64,000 bases of DNA from Bacillus sp. MM2020_4 (GTDB lineage: Bacteria; Bacillota; Bacilli; Bacillales; Cytobacillaceae). A program made the position numbers and the translations under genes. Every line of letters starts with the position of its first letter. Position 1 is the first letter of the stretch. Shown here one piece after another: positions 41,208-52,205 of this stretch. The DNA lies in contig NZ_JAANMZ010000004.1 of NCBI RefSeq assembly GCF_011250555.1, forward strand, positions 124,001 to 188,000. The letters run 5' to 3'. The notes below the pieces were generated by a model. It made no database searches. It was not told the origin of the DNA and worked only from the letters and a program-made list of their open reading frames with translations.

Positions 41208-41599
41208 GTATTCACCCTCTTAATAAAGCGCAAGCGCCTTGACTAGGGCTCGAGCTATAATCCAAAACAATCTGCTAATTTATTCATTTCATTATACTAT
41301 TTTTAGAATCCAGTCACAATGAATACAAAATTGATATTTCTGTTAACTTTATTTGGTGCCTGTCACCATTTCTACATTTCCGACTATGCAAACGCAGAAA
41401 ATGGTGCCTGACACCACCTTTAGGCATAAAAAAAGAGCACAAGCTGCTGGGCCTGTGCAGGAAAGGTATATATTTTAAAAGGGGGTCAATTTCTCTTATC
41501 ATACCCTATCTTTATTTCACCACTGTTACAGGATAGTTACTTTTTTATGAATTGTTTGGTCCGCGTAGTTTCCTGTTACGGCTCTTGGAAATGCCCAAG
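41208..41599. other. Intergenic region between trxB and the nudix gene
   Basis: 392 nt without a believable gene. It contains a fragment of the AAGCGCAAGCGCC repeat at about 41224-41237, two GGTGCCTG(T/A)CACC palindromes at 41355-41367 and 41403-41415, and A/T-rich sequence. The only long frame crosses the palindromes and has no ribosome site. Confidence 0.6.
41355..41415. repeat. Pair of GGTGCCTGTCACC-type palindromes
   Basis: GGTGCCTGTCACC at 41355-41367 and GGTGCCTGACACC at 41403-41415, 48 nt apart, each an imperfect palindrome. A third copy in reverse orientation is at 47057-47069. Confidence 0.75.
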
Positions 41600-42556
<957 letters not shown>

Positions 42557-42573
42557 TCACTCCTAACTTATAT

Positions 42574-42618
42574 ATAAAAAAATACGATTAAGTATTATCA
42601 TTCCCTACTTAATCGTAA
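42574..42618 (-). terminator. Terminator after the TPR gene
   Basis: ACGATTAAGTA (42584-42594) pairs perfectly with TACTTAATCGT (42606-42616); on the minus strand followed by ATTTTTTTATA. Confidence 0.9.
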
Positions 42619-42649
42619 TAAACAATCTTATAATAGTCCATTTTTCTGC

Positions 42650-44143
42650 TTAATTTAAATAGTTATTCACTAATTTTACATATTTTCCGATGGTTGCGGG
42701 TGATAGACCGTAGCGCCCAGCCACTTCCAGCTGCGAAACCTTTTCGCTGCGCAGTTTATGCCACAAGTACTCGACTGCTGCTGCCCAGGCACGTTTATTT
42801 TTCAAATGGATATCCGCTTTAGATATTTCAACAAACACCGAAAACCACATTAAATACAACCCTGACTCAATGGCGCCTATTGGGTGGTAATTTTCATAAA
42901 AAATCTCAGCAATTTCCTGGGCGTCTGCGATCATCGATGGTTTTCCTGACCGAATCAACGAAATATACTCTTTTTCTAAAGAAGTAAATTTCTGATTTTG
43001 AAACAGACGCTTTGAGGTAATGATTTCTTCCTTTTTACTTGAAACAGTTGTCAGAAAAAGGGCAAATAATCGTTCTTCCACATAGTCACTTTCAAGTTTT
43101 TGGAAAATAGATCCCTTATAGTCCTCAAAGCCATTTGCCCGTGGATTTTTATCATTCCATGGCTCCAAGCCTTCCTTATCAGGCGTTATTTCGAGTACCT
43201 TTTTCCAGATGCTTTTCGCGAAATTTTCATAACCCGTGAAGTAAGCAGCATAGGAAAGCCAATAATAAAACGGACCATCCCCGTTAAAACCATGCCTATA
43301 TAACTTTTTCAACCATATATATGCAAGCTCATATTCCCCGACCAAGGCAAAGGTTGCCCCTAGTTTGAATTGATACTCGCTAAGCAGCGGCTGGATTTTT
43401 TTCAATGGTTCCAATAATTCTGCAGCACTTTCTGACTGACCTTGATAATGCGCAAATACAAGCCTGTTGCATAGAGCATGAAGATTACCTGGATTTCGCT
43501 CCAGAACATCTTCTAAGATGGACTCCGCTCTTTCCACTTTTCCTAAATAAAAGTAAGCAAGCGCTAAATTGTTATAGGCGGACCAGTATTCCGGATATTC
43601 CTTTACGACCTCTTTTAACAGTTCAATGGCCTTTGGAAAATAGCCAGATTCCAGCAGCTCCCGCGCCTGTTCTTGTTTGATGATGAGATCATCCTCTTGA
43701 TACAGTTCATCCTCAAAATCATCCGATTCCAAAGTGAGTAAATCAAGCAAATCCTCCGTGTCTTCCGAAAAATCACCATCAGGATCCAGCTGTAAATAGA
43801 GCTTACTGTGGTGGTATGCATCTTTAAAGAATCCCATATGGGCATAATTATTCGCTAAAAAGTAATGGCATTCTGCCATTTCCGGGTCAAGCTCTTCAAT
43901 GACGAGGTGCAAGAGTCGGTTGGAATTTTCAAACTCGCCAAGTTCGGTTGACACAATCGCCAACTGGCATGTTATCATCGGTTCACCCGGCTCAAGCTGT
44001 ATGGCTCGCCCAAGATATTTTTTTGCTTTTATAAAATCACGTCGATGGTATGCCTTTAGACCCTTCGTGAAATAATATTCCCCCGTAGGAACAAATGATA
44101 ATAGTTTTCCTTTTTGCATTCTTGCCATCAAGTCTTTCACCAT
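42650..44143 (-). CDS. Tetratricopeptide-repeat protein with C-terminal helix-turn-helix-like end
   Basis: Protein of 497 residues. At least six TPR-like helical hairpins (for example AYHRRDFIKAKKYLGRAIQL, ECHYFLANNYAHMGFFKDAY, AYNNLALAYFYLGKVERAES) in the first 330 residues, with an acidic stretch (about 125-150, rich in Asp/Glu). The end, KVSQLEVAGRYGLSPATIGK, has the pattern of a DNA-binding helix-turn-helix. It corresponds in position to YvcD of B. subtilis, of unknown function. GGAGG precedes ATG 44143; the in-frame ATG at 44167 lies in front of it and is rejected. Confidence 0.8.
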   Translation of the reverse strand: MVKDLMARMQKGKLLSFVPTGEYYFTKGLKAYHRRDFIKAKKYLGRAIQLEPGEPMITCQLAIVSTELGEFENSNRLLHLVIEELDPEMAECHYFLANNYAHMGFFKDAYHHSKLYLQLDPDGDFSEDTEDLLDLLTLESDDFEDELYQEDDLIIKQEQARELLESGYFPKAIELLKEVVKEYPEYWSAYNNLALAYFYLGKVERAESILEDVLERNPGNLHALCNRLVFAHYQGQSESAAELLEPLKKIQPLLSEYQFKLGATFALVGEYELAYIWLKKLYRHGFNGDGPFYYWLSYAAYFTGYENFAKSIWKKVLEITPDKEGLEPWNDKNPRANGFEDYKGSIFQKLESDYVEERLFALFLTTVSSKKEEIITSKRLFQNQKFTSLEKEYISLIRSGKPSMIADAQEIAEIFYENYHPIGAIESGLYLMWFSVFVEISKADIHLKNKRAWAAAVEYLWHKLRSEKVSQLEVAGRYGLSPATIGKYVKLVNNYLN

Positions 44144-44225
44144 GAAGTCCTCCACATTTTTCAACATAACTTATGTAGTATACCATATTTAGGGGCTCTT
44201 CGAGAAGGGTCCTGTGATTTTGGCA

Positions 44226-44260
44226 AAAATAAAAAACCGGTGCGATTAGGACCGGTCTTT
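44226..44260 (-). terminator. Terminator of the histidine operon
   Basis: ACCGGT at 44236-44241 and 44251-44256 pair with each other around a 9-nt loop; on the minus strand followed by TTTTTTATTTTT. It overlaps the hisI stop codon. Confidence 0.8.
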
Positions 44261-44863
44261 GTGTCTTTCTTCTAGTGTTCGTAAAACCTCTTTAAAGGGA
44301 AGTTCTTGTTCGACCAATAGCACTTGCAAGTGGTAAAGTAGGTCTGCCGCTTCCCACCTTAGCTCTTCATGGTCGCGGTTCTTGGCAGCGATAATCACCT
44401 CGGCGGCTTCCTCACCAACCTTTTTCAAAATTTTATCCACACCTTTTTCAAAAAGGTACGTTGTATAGGCCCCCTCGGGACGTTGTTGCTCTCGTTCCAC
44501 GATCACTTTTTCAAGTGATTGTAAAATCTGATAGTCACTCAAGTTCGAGGTATTTTCCTCAATTCGTTCTGAAAAACAACTAACTGCTCCAGTATGACAA
44601 GCCGGGCCTTTTGGATAAACCAACACCAATAACGCATCTTGGTCGCAGTCGTAGTTGATGCTGACAACCGTTTGGGTATTGCCGCTTGTTGCTCCTTTGT
44701 GCCATAATTCCTGACGGGAACGGCTGTAAAACCACGTTTCCCCTGTTTCAATCGTTTTTGCCAGTGATTCCTCGTTCATATAGGCAAGTGTTAACACTTC
44801 TTTCGTTCCGGCATCCTGAATAATCGCTGGAACGAGGCCCTTTTCATCAAATCGAACATTCAT
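44246..44863 (-). CDS. hisI: Phosphoribosyl-AMP cyclohydrolase / phosphoribosyl-ATP pyrophosphatase
   Basis: A 205-residue bifunctional HisIE. N-terminal cyclohydrolase (about 1-110) with [17 protein letters not shown] and zinc-binding CDQD and [10 protein letters not shown]-terminal pyrophosphohydrolase (about 115-205) with [19 protein letters not shown], a metal-binding EExxE helix. Catalyses steps 2 and 3 of histidine synthesis. Overlaps hisF by 4 nt and is the last gene of the operon. Confidence 0.96.
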   Translation of the reverse strand: MNVRFDEKGLVPAIIQDAGTKEVLTLAYMNEESLAKTIETGETWFYSRSRQELWHKGATSGNTQTVVSINYDCDQDALLVLVYPKGPACHTGAVSCFSERIEENTSNLSDYQILQSLEKVIVEREQQRPEGAYTTYLFEKGVDKILKKVGEEAAEVIIAAKNRDHEELRWEAADLLYHLQVLLVEQELPFKEVLRTLEERHKDRS

Positions 44864-45621
44864 CGTATGCTCACTCCTTTTTCCCGCAAATAGCTTTTCA
44901 CTTCATCCACTGACGTTTCTTTGTAATGAAAAATTGAGGCCGCGAGGGCGGCATCGGCTTTTCCTGCTAAAAATGCCTCTTCAAAATGTTCGGCTTTTCC
45001 AGCTCCGCCTGAAGCGATGACCGGAATCGTGACGGCATCGCTAATTGCTTTCGTTAACTTTAAATCGAAGCCGTTTTTCTCACCATCGCTGTCCATGCTG
45101 GTTAATAGGATTTCACCAGCACCTAGTTCGGCCGCCTCTATTGCCCATTCCACAGCTGTTTTCTCTGTCGGTTTTCTGCCTCCATGGGTATAAACACGCC
45201 ACGTTCCTATCGCTGGGTCAAATTTAGCATCGATAGCAACTACGATGCATTGTGAGCCAAAGTAGCCTGCGCCTTCACGAATCAAATCCGAATTTATAAC
45301 GGCTGCCGTATTGAGCGACACCTTGTCTGCACCAGCCCGGAGGATTTTTTTCATGTCCTCCAGTGAATTGATGCCGCCGCCAACGGTAAAGGGAATCGCC
45401 AGTTCAGCGGCGACAGCCTTCACGACTTCAATCATCGTTTTCCTACCTTCTACCGATGCGGAGATATCTAGAAATACGAGCTCGTCCGCCCCTTGCTCAT
45501 CGTAAAATCGGGCCAGTTCTACGGGATCGCCTGCATCACGAAGTTGAACAAATTGAATGCCCTTCACCACCCGGCCATCCTTCACATCAAGACAGGGAAT
45601 AATCCGCTTTGTTAGTGTCAT
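44860..45621 (-). CDS. hisF: Imidazole glycerol phosphate synthase cyclase subunit
   Basis: Full-length (253 residues) TIM barrel. [19 protein letters not shown] with the catalytic Asp11, and the second catalytic Asp in [14 protein letters not shown] (about 130). Uses ammonia passed from HisH to make IGP and AICAR. Overlaps both hisA (4 nt) and hisI (4 nt). Confidence 0.97.
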   Translation of the reverse strand: MTLTKRIIPCLDVKDGRVVKGIQFVQLRDAGDPVELARFYDEQGADELVFLDISASVEGRKTMIEVVKAVAAELAIPFTVGGGINSLEDMKKILRAGADKVSLNTAAVINSDLIREGAGYFGSQCIVVAIDAKFDPAIGTWRVYTHGGRKPTEKTAVEWAIEAAELGAGEILLTSMDSDGEKNGFDLKLTKAISDAVTIPVIASGGAGKAEHFEEAFLAGKADAALAASIFHYKETSVDEVKSYLREKGVSIR

Positions 45622-46349
45622 GAGCGTTTCACCTCTTCTAGTGCTTCCTTTAGGGTAAAACGATTTTCATATAGGGCTTTTCCAACGATTGCACCGCTTA
45701 TATTTTTGGCGGTCGATAATGCCTTTAGATCAGCAAGACTGCTTACCCCGCCTGAAGCGATGACATTTTTGCCCGTTGTTTCGGCCATTTCACAAACCGC
45801 TGCAATATTGGGACCTGAAAGCGTGCCGTCGGTGGCAATGTCGGTAAAAATAAAGGTTTCAGCTCCCGCATCCGCAAACCGTTTTCCTAGTTCAACTGCC
45901 TTGAGGGCAGAGGTTTCAAGCCAGCCATGTGTCGCAACATAGCCGTTTTTCGCATCAATTCCGACTGCGATGTTTGACCCGTATTTTTTGATCATGTCGA
46001 TGGCAAAGTTAGGATTGGAAACGGCAATACTGCCGATGATGACACGATTGACACCATTTTCAAGATAGTGATTGATATCTGCCTCCGAACGAATGCCCCC
46101 GCCAATCTGGATACTAACGTTAGCTAGCTTTTGGGCTGCAGTGATGACAAAACGGTCATTGACCCGTTTTCCATCCTTTGCTCCGTCAAGGTCAACCATA
46201 TGGATCCATTCAGCACCTTCTGCTGCAAAGCTTTGTGCCATATCGAACGGGGAATCCCCATAGATGGTTTCTTGATCATAATCCCCTCGAAGGAGGCGGA
46301 CGCAATTACCGCCCCGCATATCAATTGCCGGATAAATCGTGAAGCTCAT
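45618..46349 (-). CDS. hisA: ProFAR isomerase HisA
   Basis: Full-length (243 residues) half-barrel-duplicated TIM barrel. [18 protein letters not shown] with catalytic Asp, [26 protein letters not shown] with the second Asp, and [10 protein letters not shown]. Fourth step of histidine synthesis. Overlaps hisH and hisF by 4 nt each, so translation is coupled. Confidence 0.97.
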   Translation of the reverse strand: MSFTIYPAIDMRGGNCVRLLRGDYDQETIYGDSPFDMAQSFAAEGAEWIHMVDLDGAKDGKRVNDRFVITAAQKLANVSIQIGGGIRSEADINHYLENGVNRVIIGSIAVSNPNFAIDMIKKYGSNIAVGIDAKNGYVATHGWLETSALKAVELGKRFADAGAETFIFTDIATDGTLSGPNIAAVCEMAETTGKNVIASGGVSSLADLKALSTAKNISGAIVGKALYENRFTLKEALEEVKRS

Positions 46350-46972
46350 TGTACCGCCTTCCTTTCCGAAGCCAATTGTAGAAAGTTATTCAGCAAGGCC
46401 ATCCCAAGCCTGCTGCTCTTTTCAGGATGAAATTGCATGCCATAAATATTGTCTTTACCGACAACAGCAGATACCTGTTCATGATAGTCAGCTTTCGCAA
46501 AGAGCACTTCAGAATTTTCCGCATCGACAAAATAGGAATGCACGAAATAGACGTAATCCTCGTTCAAGTTTTTTAGTATTGGCGATTGTTTTGTGAACTC
46601 TAATTTATTCCAGCCCATTTGCGGGACTTTATAGGTTTCGCCTTGCTCTGTTTTGCCAGGAAACCGGCGGACACTTCCAGGTAGCAATCCCAAGCCTTTA
46701 GTAGGGCCATTTTCCTCACTTTGTTCAAACAACAGCTGCATACCGAGGCAGATGCCTAGGAGCGGTTTCCCGGTTGCGGCAAATTCTTTTATCGTCTCAA
46801 TAGGAAGTCGTTCCATTGCGTCACGGAACGAGCCAACTCCCGGGAGAATCAAAGCATCCGCTTGAAGTAAATTCGATTTATCAGCGGAAATAAAATAATC
46901 AGCGTTTAATCGCTCTAAGGCCTTGCTCACACTAAAGAGATTTCCCATACCATAATCAACAATACCAATCAT
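46346..46972 (-). CDS. hisH: Imidazole glycerol phosphate synthase glutaminase subunit
   Basis: 208-residue class I glutamine amidotransferase. Nucleophile Cys in [11 protein letters not shown] (about residue 79) and the His-x-Glu pair in [10 protein letters not shown] near 190. Releases ammonia for HisF. Ends in an ATGA overlap with hisA. The 99-nt gap to hisB is the only break in the otherwise tight operon and carries a GGTGACAGGCACC repeat. Confidence 0.97.
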   Translation of the reverse strand: MIGIVDYGMGNLFSVSKALERLNADYFISADKSNLLQADALILPGVGSFRDAMERLPIETIKEFAATGKPLLGICLGMQLLFEQSEENGPTKGLGLLPGSVRRFPGKTEQGETYKVPQMGWNKLEFTKQSPILKNLNEDYVYFVHSYFVDAENSEVLFAKADYHEQVSAVVGKDNIYGMQFHPEKSSRLGMALLNNFLQLASERKAVQ

Positions 46973-47056
46973 CGTGCCAGCCCCCTTTCTTTATAGACCG
47001 TTTTTAGTAGTGCCCGGCAACCGCTTTAAGCTTCCCACAGTGTCAAACTAGTTATT

Positions 47057-47069
47057 GGTGACAGGCACC
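47057..47069. repeat. GGTGACAGGCACC palindrome in the hisB-hisH gap
   Basis: Exact reverse complement of the copy at 41355-41367. It sits inside the histidine operon where related genomes often have little spacing. Confidence 0.65.
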
Positions 47070-47071
47070 AT

Positions 47072-47659
47072 TTACAACATACCCTTAGTGGAAGGTACGC
47101 CTTTGATGCGCGGGTCGATGGTTGTGGCTTCATCGAGTGCCCGTCCCAGGGCTTTGAAGACGGCTTCGATCATGTGGTGCGTGTTTTTGCCATAATGGAC
47201 GATGACATGGAGGTTCATCCGCGCCTCTAAGGCAAGCTTCCAAAGGAATTCGTGTACTAGTTCCGTATCAAAGGTCCCTACTTTCTGTCCCGGAAACTCG
47301 GCACGCATTTCGAGATGCGGGCGGTTGCTGAGATCGACCACAACCTGGGCCAGAGCTTCGTCCATCGGAACAAAGGCATTTCCATATCGTTTAATCCCCT
47401 TTTTGTCGCCTAAGGCTTCACGGAGTGCGTGTCCCAAACAAATACCGATATCTTCGGTTGTGTGGTGATCATCGACCTCGGTATCGCCTAGGGCGTCAAC
47501 AGTCAGGTTAAATTGACCGTGTTTCGTGAATAAATCGAGCATATGGGTTAGGAATGGGACACCAGTTTCTAAATTCGACTGACCCTCTCCGTCAATTGCT
47601 AAGGATAGTTGGATTTTGGTTTCGTTTGTCTTTCGTTCAATACTTGCCGTTCTTTCCAT
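47072..47659 (-). CDS. hisB: Imidazoleglycerol-phosphate dehydratase
   Basis: 195 residues, dehydratase domain only (no HAD phosphatase half as in enterobacteria). Mn-binding clusters [14 protein letters not shown] (about 68-81) and the second repeat [15 protein letters not shown] near 165. Sixth step of the pathway. Histidinol-phosphate phosphatase must be encoded elsewhere. Confidence 0.97.
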   Translation of the reverse strand: MERTASIERKTNETKIQLSLAIDGEGQSNLETGVPFLTHMLDLFTKHGQFNLTVDALGDTEVDDHHTTEDIGICLGHALREALGDKKGIKRYGNAFVPMDEALAQVVVDLSNRPHLEMRAEFPGQKVGTFDTELVHEFLWKLALEARMNLHVIVHYGKNTHHMIEAVFKALGRALDEATTIDPRIKGVPSTKGML

Positions 47660-47699
47660 GAAAGGGGCCTCCTTGAAATATCACTTTTCTCTACTACCA

Positions 47700-48971
47700 T
47701 TAATCATTTGTCAGTCTTTTTTCCACTGCCCTCGCGTGTGCTTCGAGCCCTTCCGCACGGGCAAAAGCGGCGATTTTTGTGCCATTTTCTTTTAACGCTC
47801 GCTCACTGTAAACAATGACGCTAGATTTTTTCTGAAAATCATCCACATTCAGCGGGCTGGAGAACCGCGCCGTTCCGTTTGTCGGCAGTACATGGTTCGG
47901 GCCGGCAAAATAATCCCCAACGGGTTCAGAGCTATAACGACCAATAAATATAGCGCCAGCGTGACGAATCTTCCCAAGAAGCTCCATCGCATTTTCGGTG
48001 ATAATTTCAAGGTGTTCAGGTGCTAACTGGTTCACCGTTTCAACTGCTTCTTCGAGATCTTTTGTTAGATAAATTGCCCCGTAATCCGCAATCGAACGGG
48101 AAGCAATTTCCCGCCGTGGCAGCAATGCCAGCTGCTTTTCAACTTCCACTGACACCTTTTGCGCTAACTCCACAGACGGCGTAACCAAAACACTACATGC
48201 CCGTGGGTCGTGCTCCGCCTGTGACAATAGGTCTGCGGCAACCTCATCCGCTTTAGCTGTTTCATCCGCTAAAACGGCAATCTCGCTCGGTCCGGCAATC
48301 ATATCAATATCGACATCACCGAATACCTCTCGCTTTGCCAAGGCAACATAGATATTCCCGGGACCAGTAATTTTATCAACAGCGGCAATAGATTCAGTTC
48401 CGTAAGCAAGTGCCCCGATTGCCTGAGCACCGCCAATTTTATAGATTTCTTCCACACCAGCTTCTTTAGCCGCGACGAGCACTGCTGCCGGCAATTTCCC
48501 ATCACTGTCAGGCGGCGATACCATCACGATTCGTTTCACTCCAGCCACTCTCGCCGGAATCACGTTCATCAACACCGATGATGGGTAGGCCGCTGTTCCA
48601 CCGGGCACATATACACCAACGGAGTCTAGCGGAGTTATTTTTTGACCAAGAATCGTGCCATTTTCCTCCGTCGTCATCCATGATGGCCGGAGCTGCTTTT
48701 CATGGAAGGTCCGAATATTTGTGGCAGCCTCTCGAATGATCGTGATTAATCGTTCTTCTACTTCACCATAGGCTTCCTCGACTTCTTTTTCCGTAACGGA
48801 AAAAGAAGGAAGGTTGACCTGGTCGAATTTTTCCGTATATTCCCGTAATGCCTCGTCACCGCGGCCCCGAATTTCCGTAATAACTTTTTTTACAACAGCC
48901 TGCTGCTCGGAGGTACCCGCTTCAATCGAGCGTTTGATTGAAACAAGCTCATTTACATTCAGTATTTTCAT
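47700..48971 (-). CDS. hisD: Histidinol dehydrogenase
   Basis: Full-length (423 residues) zinc enzyme doing the last two oxidations to L-histidine. [54 protein letters not shown] contain zinc ligands and the catalytic Glu/His pair. GGGGGTTCT-type ribosome site upstream; 15 nt after hisG. Confidence 0.97.
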   Translation of the reverse strand: MKILNVNELVSIKRSIEAGTSEQQAVVKKVITEIRGRGDEALREYTEKFDQVNLPSFSVTEKEVEEAYGEVEERLITIIREAATNIRTFHEKQLRPSWMTTEENGTILGQKITPLDSVGVYVPGGTAAYPSSVLMNVIPARVAGVKRIVMVSPPDSDGKLPAAVLVAAKEAGVEEIYKIGGAQAIGALAYGTESIAAVDKITGPGNIYVALAKREVFGDVDIDMIAGPSEIAVLADETAKADEVAADLLSQAEHDPRACSVLVTPSVELAQKVSVEVEKQLALLPRREIASRSIADYGAIYLTKDLEEAVETVNQLAPEHLEIITENAMELLGKIRHAGAIFIGRYSSEPVGDYFAGPNHVLPTNGTARFSSPLNVDDFQKKSSVIVYSERALKENGTKIAAFARAEGLEAHARAVEKRLTND

Positions 48972-48986
48972 ATAAGAACCCCCCCA

Positions 48987-49610
48987 TTAAACTACTTTAC
49001 TAAGTCGATCCACCATTTCATCAATTTGCAAATCCTTTATGCGGTAACTGACAGGGTTCACAATGAAGCGCGATGTCACGTCAATAATTCTTTCATATTC
49101 GACAAGCCCATTTTCAATTAGCGTTCGGCCGGTTGATACAATATCAACAATTCGGTCAGATAAGCCAATTATCGGAGCAAGCTCAATCGATCCATTTAAT
49201 TTGATGATTTCAACCTGTTCGCCTTGCTCACGAAAATAGGCTTCTGCGACTTTCGGGTATTTCGTTGCGACTCTTGGGGCCACTTCGTTCATTTTTGTGC
49301 CAGGGAGGCCGGCAACAGCCAAGTAGCAGTGGCTGATTTTGAGATCAAGGAGTTCGTATACATCGCGCTCCTCCTCAAGCAAGACATCCTTCCCGGCAAT
49401 GCCAACATCAGCAACACCGTGCTCCACATATGTAGCGACATCCATTGGCTTTGCTAGGATAAACCGTAAACCCTCTTCGACCACATCAATAATCAATTTT
49501 CGTGAATCATCAAATTCGGGTGGCAGTTTATAGCCAGCATTTCGCAGCAGTTCAACAGCTTCTTCAAAAATACGCCCTTTCGGCATGGCAATCGTTAGGA
49601 TGTCACTCAT
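48987..49610 (-). CDS. hisG: ATP phosphoribosyltransferase, short form
   Basis: 207 residues: catalytic domains only ([17 protein letters not shown] and [18 protein letters not shown]-binding loop), lacking the regulatory C-terminal domain, hence the short form that works with HisZ. First committed step, feedback-inhibited by histidine through HisZ. Start ATG 49610 with TGGAGGT upstream; the longer start at 49625 is rejected. Its 5' end overlaps the end of hisZ by 8 nt. Confidence 0.96.
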   Translation of the reverse strand: MSDILTIAMPKGRIFEEAVELLRNAGYKLPPEFDDSRKLIIDVVEEGLRFILAKPMDVATYVEHGVADVGIAGKDVLLEEERDVYELLDLKISHCYLAVAGLPGTKMNEVAPRVATKYPKVAEAYFREQGEQVEIIKLNGSIELAPIIGLSDRIVDIVSTGRTLIENGLVEYERIIDVTSRFIVNPVSYRIKDLQIDEMVDRLSKVV

Positions 49611-50760
49611 CAGCACTACCTCCAATTAGATAAGTAGTCCCGGAAAATCTCTTTGTAAAAGCATCCAGATTTTTTACACCGGTTATATCCTGAAGCACAG
49701 CCTTTTTCCCCTGTTCATGCATGTTCGATGCCATCAGAAAGGCTTCCTTCCGCCGCTCTTGGCTGAAAAAAATACAGTGAGTTGTATTTTCTACCTCTGA
49801 GCTTCCAAGCGCCTCAAGCAGCATATCAATTCGAACGGCAAATCCCGTGGCGCTAGCGGCCTTGCCAAACTTCTCCATTAAACTATAACGACCGCCATTT
49901 CCGAGCGGAAAGCCGACATTCCCGGCATAGGCTTCGAATAATATCCCTGAATAATAGCTCATATGGCTGACAATGGTAAAATCAAATTTCACAAATTGTT
50001 CGACACCGTAATCCTTAATGACATCCCACAGTTCTTTCAACTCAACAATAGCTTGCTTGCCTTTGTCATTTTCAATAATATCAAGGGCCTGACCGATGAT
50101 TTCCTCACCGCCTCTTAATTGGAGGAGTTGCAAGAGTCTTTGCTTATCAATCGATGACAGCGGCAACGAATTCACATGTTCCCGATAGCCAACATAATTT
50201 TTTTCATATAAAAATTTACGCAATGCATCGGCACGGCCGTTGGTTCCGAGGATTTGCACGAACAGTTCCTGGGCAAAGCCAACATGACCAATCGATACTT
50301 GGAATTCGCTAAGACCCACTTTTTTTAAGGAGGAAATCAGCAAAGCGATCGCCTCTCCGTCACATGAAACGGTATCTTCATTTAGGCATTCAATCCCAAT
50401 CTGCTCAAACTCTGCCGGCCGGCCCCCTTCGCGCTGCTGGGCACGGAATACATTCGCGGAGTAGGCTAATCTTACCGGTAGATCCTCATCTAATAGTTTG
50501 GAAGCCGCCACCCGGGCGATGGGTGCAGTCATATCAGGTCTGAGTACGAGTGTATGCCCTTCTTTATCAAGCAATTTAAACAGCTGCTGGTCAGCTATCG
50601 CTGAGGCTGCTCCAACGGTTTCGTAGTATTCAAGTGCCGGGGTTTCGATAAATTGGTAGCCCCAAAGTTTCATCGTTTCCGCCATTCTTGAGCGAACGCG
50701 ATGCTTCTTTTCATATAACCCCGGCAGCGTATCACGCATCCCTAAAGGCTTTTCAAACAT
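49603..50760 (-). CDS. hisZ: ATP phosphoribosyltransferase regulatory subunit
   Basis: About 385 residues resembling histidyl-tRNA synthetase catalytic cores: [18 protein letters not shown] motif 1 region, [17 protein letters not shown] motif 2 region, and [23 protein letters not shown]. It lacks the anticodon-binding domain and pairs with short HisG. The start is uncertain: ATG 50760 matches homologues, while a TTG at 50775 has AAAGGGTG 6-7 nt upstream and an ATG exists at 50793. First gene of the histidine operon; promoter at 50842-50870. Confidence 0.92.
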   Translation of the reverse strand: MFEKPLGMRDTLPGLYEKKHRVRSRMAETMKLWGYQFIETPALEYYETVGAASAIADQQLFKLLDKEGHTLVLRPDMTAPIARVAASKLLDEDLPVRLAYSANVFRAQQREGGRPAEFEQIGIECLNEDTVSCDGEAIALLISSLKKVGLSEFQVSIGHVGFAQELFVQILGTNGRADALRKFLYEKNYVGYREHVNSLPLSSIDKQRLLQLLQLRGGEEIIGQALDIIENDKGKQAIVELKELWDVIKDYGVEQFVKFDFTIVSHMSYYSGILFEAYAGNVGFPLGNGGRYSLMEKFGKAASATGFAVRIDMLLEALGSSEVENTTHCIFFSQERRKEAFLMASNMHEQGKKAVLQDITGVKNLDAFTKRFSGTTYLIGGSADE

Positions 50761-50841
50761 AAACAAGCGGCTCAATGTGTTCACCCTTTTCATTTTGCTT
50801 TAGTCTGCTAAATTGGTAGTATGTTAAAGATAATTATTAGT

Positions 50842-50870
50842 AGTGTACCCCTTGAATATCGATTCGTCAA
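50842..50870 (-). promoter_or_regulatory. SigA promoter of the histidine operon
   Basis: On the minus strand TTGACG (50865-50870), 17-nt spacer, TACACT (50842-50847), about 50-80 nt before hisZ. I saw no T-box or leader terminator between it and the gene. Confidence 0.7.
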
Positions 50871-50929
50871 CGAAAAAATCTCACAATTGGTTGAACTAAA
50901 AGTAGGTATGTATGCTTTTGTATTTGATG

Positions 50930-50972
50930 ATTCCGCCGAAGATTGGATTTATTCCGCCAATGCAGCTTTTTT
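50930..50972. repeat. Two-unit 21-nt ATTCCGCC array between hisZ and the acetyltransferase gene
   Basis: ATTCCGCC begins at 50930 and 50951, again exactly 21 nt apart, same orientation as the array at 25975. It lies upstream of the histidine promoter and downstream of the yvoF terminator. Confidence 0.8.
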
Positions 50973-51008
50973 ATTTTAAAAGAACCCGGTTGCTAAGACC
51001 GAGTTCAA
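50972..51008 (-). terminator. Terminator after yvoF
   Basis: GAACCCGGT (50982-50990) pairs with ACCGAGTTC (50998-51006), one mismatch; on the minus strand followed by TTTTAAAATAAAAAA. Confidence 0.8.
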
Positions 51009-51016
51009 TCCAAACA

Positions 51017-51556
51017 TCATATTTTATTTTCCCCACCATAGATCGGGTCATCCGCCCGGCGCTGCGTCAGTTCTTCTTTCGTATAAATCACCCGCATTGG
51101 GTTGCCTCCAACGAAGTAGCCAGGCGGAACGTCCTTATGGACAAGCGTCCCGGCTGAGACTATTGCCCCATCGCCAATCGTAATGCCCGGCATGATGGTA
51201 GAATTGGCGCCAATCATCACTTCACTGCCAATTTCGACCAATCCGAGCCGGTATTCTTTAATCAAATACTCGTGGGCGAGGATGGTAGTATTGTAGCCAA
51301 TGACCGTGTTACGGCCGACGCTGATTTTTTCCGGAAACATCACATCAAGCATGACCATTAAAGCAAAGGAGGTGTGCTCACCGACCTTCATTTTAAGAAA
51401 AGTGCGGTACAGCCAGTTCTTCATCCCCAAAAACGGCGTATAACGGGCCAGTTGAATCACAATAAAATTTTTAACAACCTTCCAAAAAGGCACGGTCTTG
51501 TAGACGTGCCATAAAGAGTTCGCCCCTTCAACAGGGTGGCGGGTCGTATTTCTCAT
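51017..51556 (-). CDS. yvoF: Left-handed beta-helix acyltransferase (YvoF-like)
   Basis: 179 residues with hexapeptide repeats in the second half (VEIGSEVMIGANSTIMPGITIGDGAIVSAGTLVHKDVPPGYFVGGNPMRVI), the trimeric O-acetyltransferase fold using acetyl-CoA. Target unknown. Last gene of the hprK-lgt-yvoD-ppaX-yvoF operon, 4 nt after ppaX, as in B. subtilis. Confidence 0.88.
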   Translation of the reverse strand: MRNTTRHPVEGANSLWHVYKTVPFWKVVKNFIVIQLARYTPFLGMKNWLYRTFLKMKVGEHTSFALMVMLDVMFPEKISVGRNTVIGYNTTILAHEYLIKEYRLGLVEIGSEVMIGANSTIMPGITIGDGAIVSAGTLVHKDVPPGYFVGGNPMRVIYTKEELTQRRADDPIYGGENKI

Positions 51557-51560
51557 CTTC

Positions 51561-52205
51561 TCACTCTCCGAGAACAGTTATTAAGTCAGTCATGTTCTCT
51601 AACATGTAATCCGGTTCATATTTCGCCACATAGTCCCTTCCCTTAATGGACCAGGCAACACCAGCTGTCAATGTTCCGGCATTTTTCCCCGCTAAAATAT
51701 CATGGAAGTTATCGCCGACCATCATCGCTTCAGATGGGTTCGAATTCAATTGTTCGAGCGCCTTATGGATTGGCTCCGGATCTGGCTTGACCTTTTCTAC
51801 ATGATCAAAGGCCACAACCACTTCAAAGAATCCTTCCAAATTCATCAATCGCAGCCCTTTCATAGTTACATCCAGCTTTTTCGTTGTCACAATCCCAAGC
51901 TTATAGCCGCGCTCCTTCAAGGTTTCAACCGTTTCCTGTACCCCGGCAAATTCTTTGACAAGCTCATCATGATTGGCAATATTATAGGCGCGATAGTCTG
52001 AGATCATTTCCTCCACTCGGTCGGGATCCATGCCGCCAAAGACGTCATGAAGGGTTGGGCCGAGAAATGGGAGTACATCCTCACGGCTGTACGTGTTCGG
52101 ATAATATTTTTCCAGTGTATGCAAGTAGGTCGAAATAATTAATTCATTCGTATCAATTAAGGTCCCATCTAGATCAAATAGAATTGTCGTAATTTTGTTT
52201 TTCAT
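51561..52205 (-). CDS. ppaX: Pyrophosphatase PpaX (HAD family)
   Basis: 214-residue haloacid-dehalogenase phosphatase. [12 protein letters not shown] (nucleophile Asp near residue 11), Thr in GIVTTKKLD, Lys in [10 protein letters not shown] and [16 protein letters not shown]. It hydrolyses the pyrophosphate released when HprK dephosphorylates HPr-Ser-P, consistent with the operon partner hprK. Its start lies 32 nt inside the end of the yvoD frame. Confidence 0.93.
   Translation of the reverse strand: MKNKITTILFDLDGTLIDTNELIISTYLHTLEKYYPNTYSREDVLPFLGPTLHDVFGGMDPDRVEEMISDYRAYNIANHDELVKEFAGVQETVETLKERGYKLGIVTTKKLDVTMKGLRLMNLEGFFEVVVAFDHVEKVKPDPEPIHKALEQLNSNPSEAMMVGDNFHDILAGKNAGTLTAGVAWSIKGRDYVAKYEPDYMLENMTDLITVLGE

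Noticed and set aside
41314..41502. Minus-strand frame in the trxB-nudix gap
   Set aside because: Crosses two repeat palindromes and encodes no recognisable protein.
50761..50870. T-box or histidine attenuator before hisZ
   Set aside because: No T-box sequence TGGNACCGCG, no His-codon-rich leader and no terminator between promoter and hisZ.
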